Shown here one piece after another: positions 21,836-32,938 of a stretch of DNA of 64,000 nucleotides. The stretch lies in NCBI GenBank assembly GCA_018398815.1, contig CM031601.1, positions 35,589,454 to 35,653,453 on the forward strand, in the 5' to 3' direction. The notes under the pieces are model-generated. The model saw nothing but the letters and a program-made list of their open reading frames with translations. It was not told the origin of the DNA and ran no database searches. The position numbers and the translations under genes were made by a program. This DNA is from Conus ventricosus (taxonomy: Eukaryota > Mollusca > Gastropoda > Neogastropoda > Conidae). The stretch's first letter is position 1. Each line of letters opens with the position of its first letter.

Positions 21836-22729
21836 AAAAAAAAGTCTCAAATTCTGCGGCCCTTCATGCCCTGCTCTCTTGGTGACCTCAGTTTCGATGT
21901 CCTCTCCACATCTGTGGCCTTGGTTTGGTTCCGTCGGGATCATTCAGTCTATTACAATTGTATGAATAAATTTTAAAAGTACTGTTTTGCATAGTCATTT
22001 AGTTCAGGAAAAAGGGGAAACAATTCTCACTGAAGGAAGAACCTCAGCAGTGCACAGCGAATATACTAACAGCATGAGGAAGCCATTCAGTGATGATTCA
22101 AAATACCAAAGAGAAAGTGTGATCACAACCATCATCATCTCAATAAATCTGCCATCAATCAAAAAGAAAAGCTGAATAAGTTGAGTGAACAGCTATGTTT
22201 TCAAGAAATACACAATTTGTAAATTCATATATTTTGGAAATATCTCGTGACATATGTTTCCCTGAAACAAGTTATACAAAACATGCAAAGTTATGCAAAG
22301 CATTTGACGAACCAACCTGTTCATTGGAACACTCACACAAAAGAGAAAGAAAAGGAATAGATTAACAGAAAAATGGGGAAAAAAAGACAAAAAATACAAA
22401 ATACCAAAATCACTGTGACCGTCAATGGCGAACGTGGGAATACAGAAAGTTTAAAAAAAAAGCCATTAACTGTTATTGCTTCGGTTTAATCACAAAACAC
22501 AAAAACGATATGACATTTAAAGACATATAAAGCAATCCTCCCTCAAAGAAAGAGGTCATAAGACCTACATACATATTAAGAACCGTGATTTTTTTTTTTT
22601 TCACTCAGAATCCGCACACGGATAAGCGCACAGGCGCGTATGTGTAAACTGTAACAATTGTGTAAATTGCAACAATTGCATGAATTGCAACGATAGTTTT
22701 ATTCATTTAACTTGCAATTATGGGTTCCG

Positions 22730-22732
<3 letters not shown>
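21836..22732. other. No recognisable feature
   Basis: AT-rich sequence with short open frames and A/T homopolymers. I see no coding domains, promoters or repeats to report. Confidence 0.5.

Positions 22733-22818
<86 letters not shown>
22733..22818 (+). repeat. (GA)n microsatellite
   Basis: Pure GA tract. Confidence 0.97.
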
Positions 22819-22821
<3 letters not shown>

Positions 22822-23011
22822 ATAGACATCTCACTGTCACTTACAACTATCTTTTTCCCCCTCCCCCCATCCCACCACCCAAGGCCCCAAAGCTCCCATC
22901 TCGATGATCAGTCTGACCCACAGTTGAGGACTGCTCTCACACAGAACATCATTTTCACAAAATGCGATCATGAGCTGGAAAAATTCAATATGCAATTACG
23001 TATCATCACAT

Positions 23012-23025
23012 AGAACACACACACA

Positions 23026-23095
<70 letters not shown>

Positions 23096-23118
23096 GCCGC
23101 ACACACACACACACACAA
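23012..23118 (+). repeat. (CA)n with (CG)n core
   Basis: CA tract containing CGCGCGCGCGCGCGC at about 23080-23097, a strong Z-DNA-forming composition. Confidence 0.95.
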
Positions 23119-23393
23119 AAGGTGTGGAGGAGAAAAGGGGGGAGGGTAGAAATACCCCAAACTACTGCTGATTTACCTCTGCTCCCCTCACCTCAAAATT
23201 TCATCCTGTATATAACTGAAAGCCAGGATGTCTTAAGAGGAAATCATATGATCGTTTGCATGTGCCGAAGTCCTCACACACGCAAACAAATATCCACTAC
23301 TACTACACACACAAAATCAGGTAAGGGTAGTTTACAAAAAAAATGATGCAGTAAACAAGTTATATTACTGAATATAACATTCATAATGTGACA

Positions 23394-23594
23394 AGCTTTA
23401 CATCCTCCCACACACCTGACCTGTGCAAATTGCATCCTCCCACACACCTGACCTGTGCAAATTGCATCCTCCCACACACCTGACCTGTGCAAATTGCATC
23501 CTCCCACACACCTGACCTGTGCAAATTGCACCCTCCCACACACCTGACCTGTGCAAATTGCATCCTCCCACACACCTGACCTGTGCAAATTGCC
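23394..23594 (+). repeat. 32 bp minisatellite, about 6 units
   Basis: Units consist of CATCCTCCCACACACC followed by TGACCTGTGCAAATTG. They are nearly identical; one unit has CACC for CATCC. The minus strand stays open through the array by chance. Confidence 0.97.
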
Positions 23595-24552
23595 TTGAGG
23601 GGGTGAGGGGAAGGGAACCAGTAGGAAATCATTTTCCCCGCCCCTCCACAACTAAATACCACACAATTATGCAGCCAAATGAAAAATAACCACAGTGGCT
23701 CAGAGCCATCGAGGAACTGCTCCTACAAAAAGCTCCTTTACCATATGCAAAATGTCTTTGAGGATGCTTAGAAGATTTCAAAATAGAAAAAACAAAACAA
23801 AAAATGTATCATAAAATGCAAAAAATTGAAAATGATATTCACCACACAATGATTACATAACACCAAAAACAGGTAATATTAATATTCAGCATCTTAAATC
23901 TTCAACAGCTCCTGTGTCTAGCAAAATATATTTTTACTCAATTATAACTTTCTGCTTTGCTCTAACCATCCCCCATCGGAAAATGAGGTAGAAAGAGAGA
24001 AGGTACACGATCTTACACTATCTAGTAATTGTATGATTGTGTAGAGAATCATGTTGGAAGCATGCCATAACGTGCGCCGTCTCATGATAGATATCAGCTG
24101 TCTCATTGAGGTAGCGTCAACAGTAGGGTGGGAGCCAAGAGTCGATTCCTTTACTATCACTCGGCTGATTCCACACCTTATTATCCTTACGCCATTAGCC
24201 CCCACCCAACTTTTCGCTTCTATGTGCGCTTCTCTCTCTCCGGCTGTTAGTGGTTACTATCTTTTCATAATTGATAGTGTTTATTTCTGTTCGTCCTGAT
24301 GATTTACTCACTTTACCCTCCTTTCTTATACGCTTACTAGTTTCCCACTACCTACTACGGTTTTTTTCTCTCCACTTTTGTCTACTTGTTTCCCATTTCC
24401 CCCATTTGCTTCTCATTCCCTTCCCACATTTCCTCTCTGCCTACCGTGTTTTTAAACTAACCCTTGCCGTGCGCTCGTCCACGTTCTCCTTCCTGTTAAG
24501 AACAACTTGTTATGCTTCACAAACTCTTCCATAAATTCTCAGGTTTTTCCGT
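23595..24552. other. No recognisable feature
   Basis: Mixed AT-rich sequence and a pyrimidine-rich stretch (24300-24500). No coding domain or repeat is supported. Confidence 0.5.
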
Positions 24553-25455
24553 GAATATTCCTGATTGTGGTGTGTGGCTGAATTATTTCTGATTGTGGTG
24601 TGTGGCTGAATTATTTCTGATTGTGGTGTGTGGCTGAATTATTTCTGATTGTAGTGTGTGGCTGAATTATTTCTGATTGTAGTGTGTGGCTGAATTATTT
24701 CTGATTGTGGTGTGTGGCTGAATTATTTCTGATTGTGGTGTGTGGCTGAATTATTTCTGATTGTAGTGTGTGGCTGAATTATTTCTGATTGTGGTGTGTG
24801 GCTGAATTATTTCTGATTGTGGTGTGTGGCTGAATTATTTCTGATTGTGGTGTGTGGCTGAATTATTCCTGATTGTGGTGTGTGGCTGAATTATTCCTGA
24901 TTGTGGTGTGTGGCTGAATTATTCCTGATTGTGGTGTGTGGCTGAATTATTTCTGATTGTGGTGTGTGCTGAATTATTTCTGATTGTGGTGTGTGGCTGA
25001 ATTATTCCTGATTGTGGTGTGTGGCTGAATTATTTCTGATTGTGGTGTGTGGCTGAATTATTCCTGATTGTGGTGTGTGGCTGAATTATTCCTGATTGTG
25101 GTGTGTGGCTGAATTATTCCTGATTGTGGTGTGTGGCTGAATTATTTCTGATTGTGGTGTGTGGCTGAATTATTTCTGATTGTAGTGTGTGGCTGAATTA
25201 TTTCTGATTGTGGTGTGTGGCTGAATTATTCCTGATTGTGGTGTGTGGCTGAATTATTTCTGATTGTGGTGTGTGGCTGAATTATTCCTGATTGTGGTGT
25301 GTGGCTGAATTATTCCTGATTGTGGTGTGTGGCTGAATTATTCCTGATTGTGGTGTGTGGCTGAATTTTTTCTGATTGTGGTGTGTGGCGGAATTATTCC
25401 TGATTGTGGTGTGTGGCTGAATTATTCCTGATTGTGGTGTGTGGCTGAATCAGGC
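24553..25455 (+). repeat. 28 bp minisatellite, about 32 units
   Basis: Units consist of CTGATTGTGGTGTG followed by TGGCTGAATTATTT. Variants are TGTAGTGTG and ATTCC for ATTTC, and one unit is a base short near 24968. The units contain stops in all frames. Confidence 0.97.
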
Positions 25456-25895
25456 TGAGGCACACAAGGAGCAACATTTATTGTGAAAAGCCAAGAGCAA
25501 CAGCGTCAGCTATGTAGAACTTTGAACTTGATGACCCGAGAACAAAAACGCGACTGTTATATGGCTGAGCGGGCCTGTGTGTGCCTGTTGTTGCAGTTGT
25601 CTTTGAGGTGCACCCATGTGTGCTGCGTGTGTAAAGTAAAGTCTTAAAAGGAGGTCTGCAACCGTAGATAATAAACAAGGAATGCAATTTCAAATCCCAC
25701 GGTTATGTGCTTTACATTGCATGCTGCAGTGAAAGGCCTCCAAATCAAGACAAACGTTGTTTACGGAAACCATTCGCCTATTACACACTCAGACAACAAG
25801 GCCTGCACAAAATAAACAAGAAAAGTCTGCACAACCACAAAAACAAAAAACAAAACAGGGGGGTAGGATTCCAAGCTTGATGTCGTGGTCTTGGT
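25456..25895. other. No recognisable feature
   Basis: The sequence starts CAACATTTATTGTGAAAAGC just after the minisatellite. No domain or repeat family is recognised. Confidence 0.4.
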
Positions 25896-26815
25896 GGTGT
25901 CGTAGTCGTGGTCGTCTTGTGGTGGTGGTGTTCAAGGTGGTGTGGTGGTGATGGTCGTGTTATGGTGGTGGTGTCGTTTCACACCAGTCCTTTGAGCATT
26001 GAGTGATGTGGTGGTCGTCGTGATGTGGTTGTGGTGGTGGTGGTGGTGGTGGAGGTGGTGGTGATGGTGATGGTGTGGTGGTGGTAGTGGAAGTGGTGTT
26101 GTCGTGGTGGTGTTGTTGTGATGGTGGTGGCGGTGGTGTGGGGGTGGTGTGGTGGTGGTAGTGGTGTCCTTTCACTCCAGTCCTTTGAGCAGTGAGTTAT
26201 GTGGTGGTGGTTGTCGTCGTCGTGGTGTGGTGGCGGTGGTGTCCTTTCACTCCAGTCCTTTGAGCAGTGAGTTTTGTGGTGGTGGTTGTCGTCGTCGTGG
26301 TGTGGTGGCGGTTGTGTCCTTTCACTCCAGTCCTTTGAGCAGTGAGTTATGTGGTGGTGGTTATCGTCGTCGTGGTGTGGTGGCGGTGGTGTCGTTCCAC
26401 ATCAGTCCTGTGTTCAGGTTCGGGGAGAGGGGCTGGGGGGGGGGGGGGGGGGGTCCAGTTGTGGTGTGAGCCTGTGTTCAGGTTCGGGGAGAGGGGCTGG
26501 GGTGTGTGGTCCAGTTGTCGTGGTAGTGGTGGTGGTTGAAGTGGTGTCATTTGACACCAGTCCTTTGAACACTGAGTGATGTGGTGTTGTGATGGTGGTG
26601 GTGGTGGTGGTGGTGGTGTTGTGGTGGTATTGTGGTGGTTGTGGGTGGTGTTGTTGTTGTTGTAGTGGTGGTGGTGGTGTTGTTGTAGTGGTGGTGGTGG
26701 TGGGGGGATGTGGTGGTGGTGACGTGTCGTTTCACACCAGTCCTTTGAGCACGGAGCCCCTGTTCAGATTCAGGGGGGCATGGGGGTGGGGCTCCACCCC
26801 TCAGCCGTAGACGCC
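25896..26815 (+). repeat. GGT-rich block with 75 bp tandem units
   Basis: (GGT)n and TCG-type simple repeats dominate. A 75 bp unit starting GTCCTTTCACTCCAGTCC recurs at 26166, 26241, 26316 and, degenerate, 26391. Related single units with CACCAGTCCTTTGAGCA lie at 25981, 26553 and 26735. A GTTCAGGTTCGGGGAGAGG segment is duplicated at about 26413 and 26478, with a long G run between. Simple-sequence proteins predicted here are artefacts. Confidence 0.93.
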
Positions 26816-26876
26816 GGCCTCTGAGAGGGCTCTACCACCGTTGGGCTGATGCCCTTGGGCTGCAACAGACTGCAAG

Positions 26877-26895
26877 CACACACACACACACACAC

Positions 26896-26942
<47 letters not shown>

Positions 26943-27031
26943 ACGAGAGCGACTTTCGTTGGTGTCTTACTTATTTTAAATCAGGTCACCTTCTTTAGCT
27001 AGTGCGTGCCTGTGTACCTGTGTGGTGTGTG

Positions 27032-27079
<48 letters not shown>

Positions 27080-27102
27080 TGTTGGTGTGCGTGTGCGTGT
27101 GC

Positions 27103-27167
<65 letters not shown>

Positions 27168-27185
27168 GTAACCAGTCGAAAAATT

Positions 27186-27224
<39 letters not shown>

Positions 27225-27225
27225 G
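26877..27225 (+). repeat. (CA)n, (GT)n/(GC)n and (CT)n microsatellites
   Basis: CA tract at 26877-26940, GT with GTGC islands at 27020-27163, CT at 27193-27221. The interspersed 26941-27019 holds nothing recognisable. Confidence 0.95.
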
Positions 27226-27292
27226 AGACAATTTAGAGCCATCGAGCTACAGACCTGTGTCTACATTGCCAGTTCTATCCAAGCCGTTCGAA
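27226..27292 (+). pseudogene. Short LINE reverse transcriptase fragment
   Basis: Reads EPSSYRPVSTLPVLSKPFEK, the conserved N-terminal block of CR1/jockey/L2-type reverse transcriptases, ending at an A run. Both sides are unrelated, so only this block of about 22 codons survives. Confidence 0.75.
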
Positions 27293-27599
27293 AAAAAAAA
27301 AAAGTACAACATTAACATAACATTGGTCATTCTTAGAAAATCACAACACTGATTCTTAGAGAAGAAGCACGTAGTGCAACATTAATATAACATTGGTGAT
27401 TATTAGAAAACATGTTGTGTTCTTGCGTCGCCATCTTCAGACAGCTGTAATGGCTAATTCTTGTCAAGAAATACACGGACAAAATTAAAGCTGTACTTCC
27501 GCTGAATGTGGAGTCAGTCGAGTCTGACAAAGGAGTAAAACGGACCATGACCATTTCAAACAAGCTATGTGTCACTGATCGCACGATTTTACCGCGTGA

Positions 27600-27692
27600 C
27601 GATGGTGATGATGAATATGACGATGATGAATATGATGATGATGATGATGATGGTGAGGATGAGGATGATGATGATGATGATGATGATGATGT
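27600..27692 (+). repeat. (GAT)n microsatellite
   Basis: GAT trinucleotide tract with GAGGAT interruptions, giving poly-Asp or poly-Ile readings. 27293-27599 and 27693-27874 show no recognisable feature. Confidence 0.95.
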
Positions 27693-27874
27693 ATGTAATT
27701 GAAAGAAAACCAGGGTTAGAAAACGGGTGAATAGATACGCAAGTACAGAACAGGATGGTGGAAAAAATGGGAAATAGTGAGGTGAGGGCAGAAGAGAAAA
27801 TAGCTGTCACATAATACATGAGGTAAATAATGAATAGTATTGTAGTGTGAAGAATACTGGGGGCTGGTAATTGG

Positions 27875-28420
27875 GGGGGGGGGGGGGGGGGGGGGGGGCG
27901 GCTATTTTTGGATGTTGATGCCAAGTGAGCAGACGGTCCCCAGTCTGAAACTAAGATGGGATTCCTGTATGGGATACTCAGAGTTGTCACTCTTGATTGC
28001 CAAAGAGCCAGGTTTGAACATGACTGATGCTATGTTGGAGATGATTGAAGTGCAGAGTAACTGGTTTGGGTTGAAGATGGCGGATGGCGGCCAGGAGTTC
28101 AGAAATGCTCGTTTCAGGTGTGCGAAATGTCTCACCTACGCAGATCTTACCGCACAGTCCACAGCGGATAGCGTGTACGATGTTGCGGTTCTGATAAGAG
28201 AATGCGTGTTTGATTTTAAACGAGTCTTTGCGACCATGTAGGATGGTGTTTAGCTTGTTGAGAGGACAGATTTGCAGTTGGTTTAAAAGCTGGTAAAAGT
28301 ACCGGGTGACTTAGGTGTCATGATTTTGTTCAGTCTAGAGCACAAAAAGGTCTTTGAAGTTTTGTTGCGCTTGGACGTATAATCATGGGTTTTGGTCTCA
28401 AAGGCAGACTTATGTGCCGG
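27875..28420 (-). mobile_element. Penelope-like element, GIY-YIG endonuclease remnant
   Basis: On the minus strand a frame reads FKIKHAFSYQNRN, then IVHAIRCGLCGKICVGET (28128-28187), matching the GIY-YIG core as found in Penelope-like retroelements, including the CxxC before the second block. Downstream, PKPVTLHFNHLQHSISHVQT (about 28010-28070) and, after a frame change, LSFRLGTVCSLGINIQ (about 27905-27950) match the C-terminus of that domain. The normal role is nicking target DNA for reverse transcription. The reverse transcriptase itself was not identified. The element ends at a G run (27875-27898). Confidence 0.7.
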
Positions 28421-28965
28421 ATGGACTTGAGATCCTGCTGAGGGGAAGACTGTATGTATGGAAGAGGAGGCAGGTGGTGGGTCTATAAGATTTTTGAAAA
28501 AAAGAAAGAAAGAAAGAAAAAACAGAAAATGAGCTGTAGCTATAGTATAAACACACAAAGCCAAATGCAAATAAAAACCGTGGTTATTTAAAACGCAGTG
28601 TGAGACAGACGAGTGAACTGTCGACAGAACCGTCCTCTCCTTCTGATCTCACATATTACAGACATAAAACAACGTACCAAACAATACGCCACAGACATCT
28701 GTTAGCAAAACAACAGCAAAGCGCAATTGCTTTTTTTTTTCATATTAGTTATTTGTGATGCAAGAAAGAGAAATTTGGCGAAAATTAACTTTGTTTTGTT
28801 GTTTATTTTTTAACATTGAACGAGCGTCGTTTCAACCTTCTTTTTCTTTGTCTATTCTTATATTGGTTTGTTTTCAGCAGAAGCGCAGTCTGTTTCCATC
28901 TACTGTGGACCCAAAGGAGTCAGCAGATTGGGGAGCCTGTCAGTGGAGTCAAGCTGATGGCCTAC

Positions 28966-29139
28966 CTGATCTCCGACTTGGGGCGGATCCTGCTCTTGCT
29001 GTGGTTGTCCATCAGTTTCTTCAGCTTGGCCCGGACCCTGCCCACCTCGGTGTCCTCCATGTCCATCTGCTGCTCACGTGACATCAGGATGGTGCGCGTG
29101 ATCTTGCGCCGGTGAAGCTGCTGGCCTGCGATCAGCTCC
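28966..29139 (-). CDS. EF-hand protein, third visible exon
   Basis: The acceptor is GACGGACAG|G (intron ends at 29140) and the donor ATCAG|GTAGGC (intron starts at 28965). The exon is 174 nt, entering in phase 2 and leaving in phase 2. It begins by completing a Gly codon and then reads ELIAGQQLHRRKITRTIL; the first Glu is residue 12 of the EF-hand loop begun in the previous exon. The rest (SREQQMDMEDTEVGRVRAKL, then KKLMDNHSKSRIRPKSEI) is charged and probably helical. Codons use G/C third positions strongly, unlike the surrounding AT-rich repeats, which supports selection. Confidence 0.8.
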
Positions 29140-29249
29140 CTGTCCGTCGCGTTGTGCAGCCAACACCAGCACGCCGTGCCCAGTGCACCGGATGACAGAT
29201 GGAAATTACTTTTGATTGTGGTGGCTAAAGCGCGCTCGCGGGCATGTGT

Positions 29250-29284
29250 GTTTGTGCGTGCGTGCGCGCGCGCGCGCGCGGCGT

Positions 29285-29337
<53 letters not shown>

Positions 29338-29513
29338 GCCTATGTACATATATCCGTATGTATGTGTTCGCTCTGTATGTAAATACGCATGTGTGTGTAG
29401 TTGCGTGCATGCATGCGTGTTTATGTGCGTGTGCGCGCTCGCATGCATGCGCGCGCGAGTGCGTGTTTATCTCTCTCTGAACACACACACACACAGACAC
29501 ACACAGACACTCA

Positions 29514-29569
<56 letters not shown>

Positions 29570-29570
29570 T
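29250..29570 (+). repeat. (GT)n/(GC)n and (CA)n microsatellites (intronic)
   Basis: GCGC/GT tract at about 29250-29337 and CA tract at 29481-29568, separated by GTGCATGCATGCG-type sequence. They lie within the large intron of the EF-hand gene. Confidence 0.95.
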
Positions 29571-29689
29571 CCTGATGTGCAGTCGCACAGAGAACGCGAA
29601 GCATGCATAGTATGAAAGCTGCACATGCGCACACTCACAAACACCAATAACAAAACAAGCACTGTCCCTGGTGATGTGGATGGATACAG

Positions 29690-30018
29690 AAAGAACCAGT
29701 ACATGTACAACATAAAGAACCAGTACATGTACAACATAAAGAACCAGTACATGTACAACATAAAGAACCCGTACATGTACAACATAAAGAACCCGTACAT
29801 GTACAACATAAAGAACCAGTACACGTATAACATAAAGAACCAGTACACGTATAACATAAAGAACCAGTACATGTACAACATAAAGAACCCGTACATGTAC
29901 AACATAAAGAACCCGTACATGTACAACATAAAGAACCCGTACATGTACAACATAAAGAACCCGTACATGTACAACATAAAGAACCAGTACACGTATAACA
30001 TAAAGAACCAGTACATGT
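29690..30018 (+). repeat. 24 bp minisatellite, about 14 units
   Basis: Units are AAAGAACCAGTACATGTAC plus AACAT, alternating CCAG/CCCG and ATGTAC/ACGTAT variants. The unit contains the palindrome GTACATGTAC. Since 24 is divisible by 3, the array reads as an 8-residue peptide repeat in any open frame; this is not taken as a gene. Confidence 0.97.
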
Positions 30019-30183
30019 AGAAGGTTGTTCGGGAAGGATCCCCACCAAGATCCAACGGATCTAGGGAACCCCTCTTTTATCCAGATCCGCACCAAAATTT
30101 AACGCCTTTGTCCTTGATCTACATTTCATATTTCCGCCACGGTTTGTACGTTTTCGAGTAACCAACCAACAGAAATACACGGG

Positions 30184-30271
30184 CAGAAACATAATCTTCT
30201 TCACTAGAAGGGCAGAAACATAATCTTCTTCACTAGAAGGGCAGAAACATAATCTTCTTCACTAGAAGGGC
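30184..30271 (+). repeat. 29 bp tandem repeat, 3 units
   Basis: GGGCAGAAACATAATCTTCT plus TCACTAGAA occurs three times. The neighbouring stretch 30019-30183 includes CCAGATCCGCACCAAAATTT, which resembles a dispersed invertebrate repeat also hinted at near 32500-32660. Confidence 0.93.
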
Positions 30272-30520
30272 AGTGGGGAGATGGCAGACCTCCATCAGGG
30301 TCGAAGAGTCCTCTTCCCTTCATTCAAACTTTACCCGAAGCCATCGTGTATTTCCCTAATTGAGCATCTTCACAGCTGTCACCTATCCATCAACATTGGG
30401 GGTTTTCTCTAACGAGATCCTCGTTCTCTCAGCGACTGGTGGTGACTGAATGTTTCCAGTTCAGAGTTGTATCCGTACAGGCTGCCAAACCTAACCCTGA
30501 GAAAATTCAATGTACAAATC

Positions 30521-30531
30521 ACACACACACA

Positions 30532-30611
<80 letters not shown>

Positions 30612-30639
30612 TGTGTGTGTGTGTGTGTGTGTGTGGTGT

Positions 30640-30682
<43 letters not shown>
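30521..30682. repeat. (CA)n-(GT)n inverted microsatellite
   Basis: A short CA arm (30521-30533) is followed by a long GT tract with TAC interruptions. Confidence 0.95.
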
Positions 30683-30684
<2 letters not shown>

Positions 30685-30866
30685 ATTTTATTTATATATT
30701 TTTTTGTTGTTGCGATAACTGCACTGTAGGCAAAGAAGAACACATGTTAACATAATTCTATACTCTGAAAGGTCATGTACTGAATTCATGTTTTGAACCA
30801 TGTTTGGCTCCAGTATTGCTTTGGCTTGGCTTCTTTGGAATATCTGAGACAATGGGATTTTTTGCC

Positions 30867-30908
30867 CGTGTCTGTGTGTGTGTGTGTGCGCGCGCGTGCG
30901 CGCCGGTG

Positions 30909-30967
<59 letters not shown>
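30867..30967 (+). repeat. (GT)n with CG-rich island
   Basis: GT tract with GCGCGCGTGCGCGCC at about 30888-30903. Confidence 0.95.
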
Positions 30968-31029
30968 GTCGAATATGTCAGTGCAGTATATTGCGTAGGC
31001 ATTTTGTTTGCTTTTTGCTTGTTTTTTTT

Positions 31030-32165
31030 ACTCCCAATTCTTATAGAACAGGGAGTACTTTAGAATGGGAACGAAGAAATGCTGTCTGTGTGTCTGTCTG
31101 TGTACTGTCTGTGTGTCCGTGGTCAAAATGTGTTCCACTCGCTCCAGACAAAACTACTGGGCCGATCTTTTCTGAAAATTTGTAGGTATGTTCATTATGG
31201 GCCACGGATGATGCCCGATGTTTTAGTTTACCGCTAAAGCCGTTACTAACGGCTGTAACGGCCTGTAACGGTTTTTCTTCTTTATGGAATATCTGAGAAA
31301 GTACTTGGCCGATCTTTGTAAAAAATGAGCAGGTACGTTCATTATGGGTCACGGATGATGCCCGATGTTGTAGTTTACCTCGTTATTGCCGTTGCTAACG
31401 GCTGTAACAGCCTGTAACGCTTTTTCTTCTTTATGGAATATCTCAGAAAGTACTCGGCCGATCTTTTTGAAAATTTGTAGGTATGTTCATAGGGTCACGA
31501 TATGCCCGATGTTTAGTTTACCGTTATCCGTTACTAACGGCTGTAACGGGCCTGTAACGGTTTTTCTTCTTTATGGAATATCTCAGAAAGTACTTGGCCG
31601 ACCTTTTTGAAAATTAGAAGGTATGTTCATTATGGGTCACGAATAATGCCCGATGTTTTAGTTACCGTTATAGCCGTTACTAACGGTTGTAACGGCCTGT
31701 AACGGTTTTTCTTCTTTATGGAATATCTCAGAGGCAAATTTATAAGCGGTTTGGATGATCTTGTGACAAATCGGAGCTTCTGTCCATATGTAAGTGATGT
31801 AATGCTGAAAATAGATTAAACAAACGTTAAAAACCGTTATTCTGCCGTTATTTCTTATATATAGGTGGATTTTAATGAAATTTGGTATATTGAAAGGTTA
31901 TCACACACAAATGGCACTTCTATATTGTGTTTCAAAATTTGACCGTTAAAAACCGATATTCTTGACATATTGTCCGATTTGGATGAAATTTGATATGTAC
32001 ACAGGCTTTAGCCCAGTGAGGACTAAAATACCGGTTTCAAAAGTGTATATCGGTTATATAACCGTTAAACCGTTATTTTGCCTTTATTTCTTATCTCACA
32101 AAGCACTTGGCCGATCTATAAGCGGTTTGGAAAACTGGGAGTACGTTATATGCTTCGCATCTTGT
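31030..32165 (+). mobile_element. Unclassified repeat element with internal 140-150 bp tandem units
   Basis: Four units recur, each with a block TTTTTCTTCTTTATGGAATA (at about 31272, 31421, 31561, 31706), TTGGCCGATCTTTTTGAAAA, TTCATTATGGGTCACG and CCGTTACTAACGGCTGTAAC. Related half-units (CTTGGCCGATC, ACCGTTAAA) continue to 32130. The region is bounded by ACTCCC (31030) and GGGAGT (32136-32141)-type ends, which may be an inverted repeat. There is no coding capacity. It looks like a non-autonomous mobile element or satellite-like repeat; no family was recognised. Confidence 0.5.
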
Positions 32166-32309
32166 TTTGTTTTGTTTTGTTTTTTGTTTTTTGCTTTTTT
32201 ATGTAGATGCGTTTGTAATGTTTATTAATGCATTACTGCTTTTTGATAACGTTTCTGAAAAACTGAGTACAAAAAAGTTGAATTTTAAAGAAGCCTAACC
32301 CTAAGTTCT

Positions 32310-32670
32310 CACTAAATGTTATCACATACTACATACATATCAATATATTCAACAAAGCTATTGTTTCAGTGAAATGCAAGCATTTGTTTCTGGGAAATTT
32401 GCGTGGTTGTCGATAAAAGCCAAATTTGAAAAGAAACAAAATGAAAAATATCCCAGGTTCCGCGCATTGATCTGAAACCCCACAAACATGTCATGGATTC
32501 GTCCTTTGTCCACGGATCCATTGTCCACCAAATTTGGTTCAAATCGATTCAGAAGTCTGTACGTCCTCTTGCTGACAAACACACAGACAAAGGCGTTTAA
32601 ACACAAACCTCCATGATTTGTCTTTCGTGAATTTCCAACGATTAATTTTCATGCGGATCTGGATGAGAAT
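32310..32670. repeat. Diverged dispersed repeat
   Basis: CCACCAAATTTGGTTCAAAT (32525-32544) and CTCTTGCTGACAAACACACA resemble a repeat I recall as common in invertebrate genomes. The identification is by memory of its style and is weak. Confidence 0.3.
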
Positions 32671-32781
32671 GTGTGAGTGCATAAGAAAGAGGAAGAGACT
32701 AGAACTTGTACAACAGAGATTCATGCAAGTTATGTACAGACATCATGCGATTTTACATTTCCACCACGAACCAGAGAAGGG

Positions 32782-32782
<1 letters not shown>

Positions 32783-32838
<56 letters not shown>

Positions 32839-32938
32839 GTGTGTGGTGCGTGGAGTTGTGTGTCTATGTGCGTGTGTGCGTGCATGCGTGTGTGTGAAAG
32901 AGAGGTGGGGTGGGGTGGGGGGGGGGGGGGGGGGGGGA
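32783..32938 (+). repeat. (GT)n microsatellite and poly(G)
   Basis: GT tract 32783-32836, GTGC-type degenerate GT to 32900, then a G run to 32938. 32939-33950 has no recognisable feature apart from a C run at 33620. Confidence 0.95.

Noticed and set aside
24553..25455. CRISPR-like array of regularly spaced repeats
   Set aside because: Units are contiguous with no unique spacers, no cas genes, and the DNA is eukaryotic. The same holds for 23394-23594 and 48540-49975.
29625..30020. Repeat protein with KNQYMYNI units
   Set aside because: The 24 bp period keeps any stop-free frame open; no other gene evidence.
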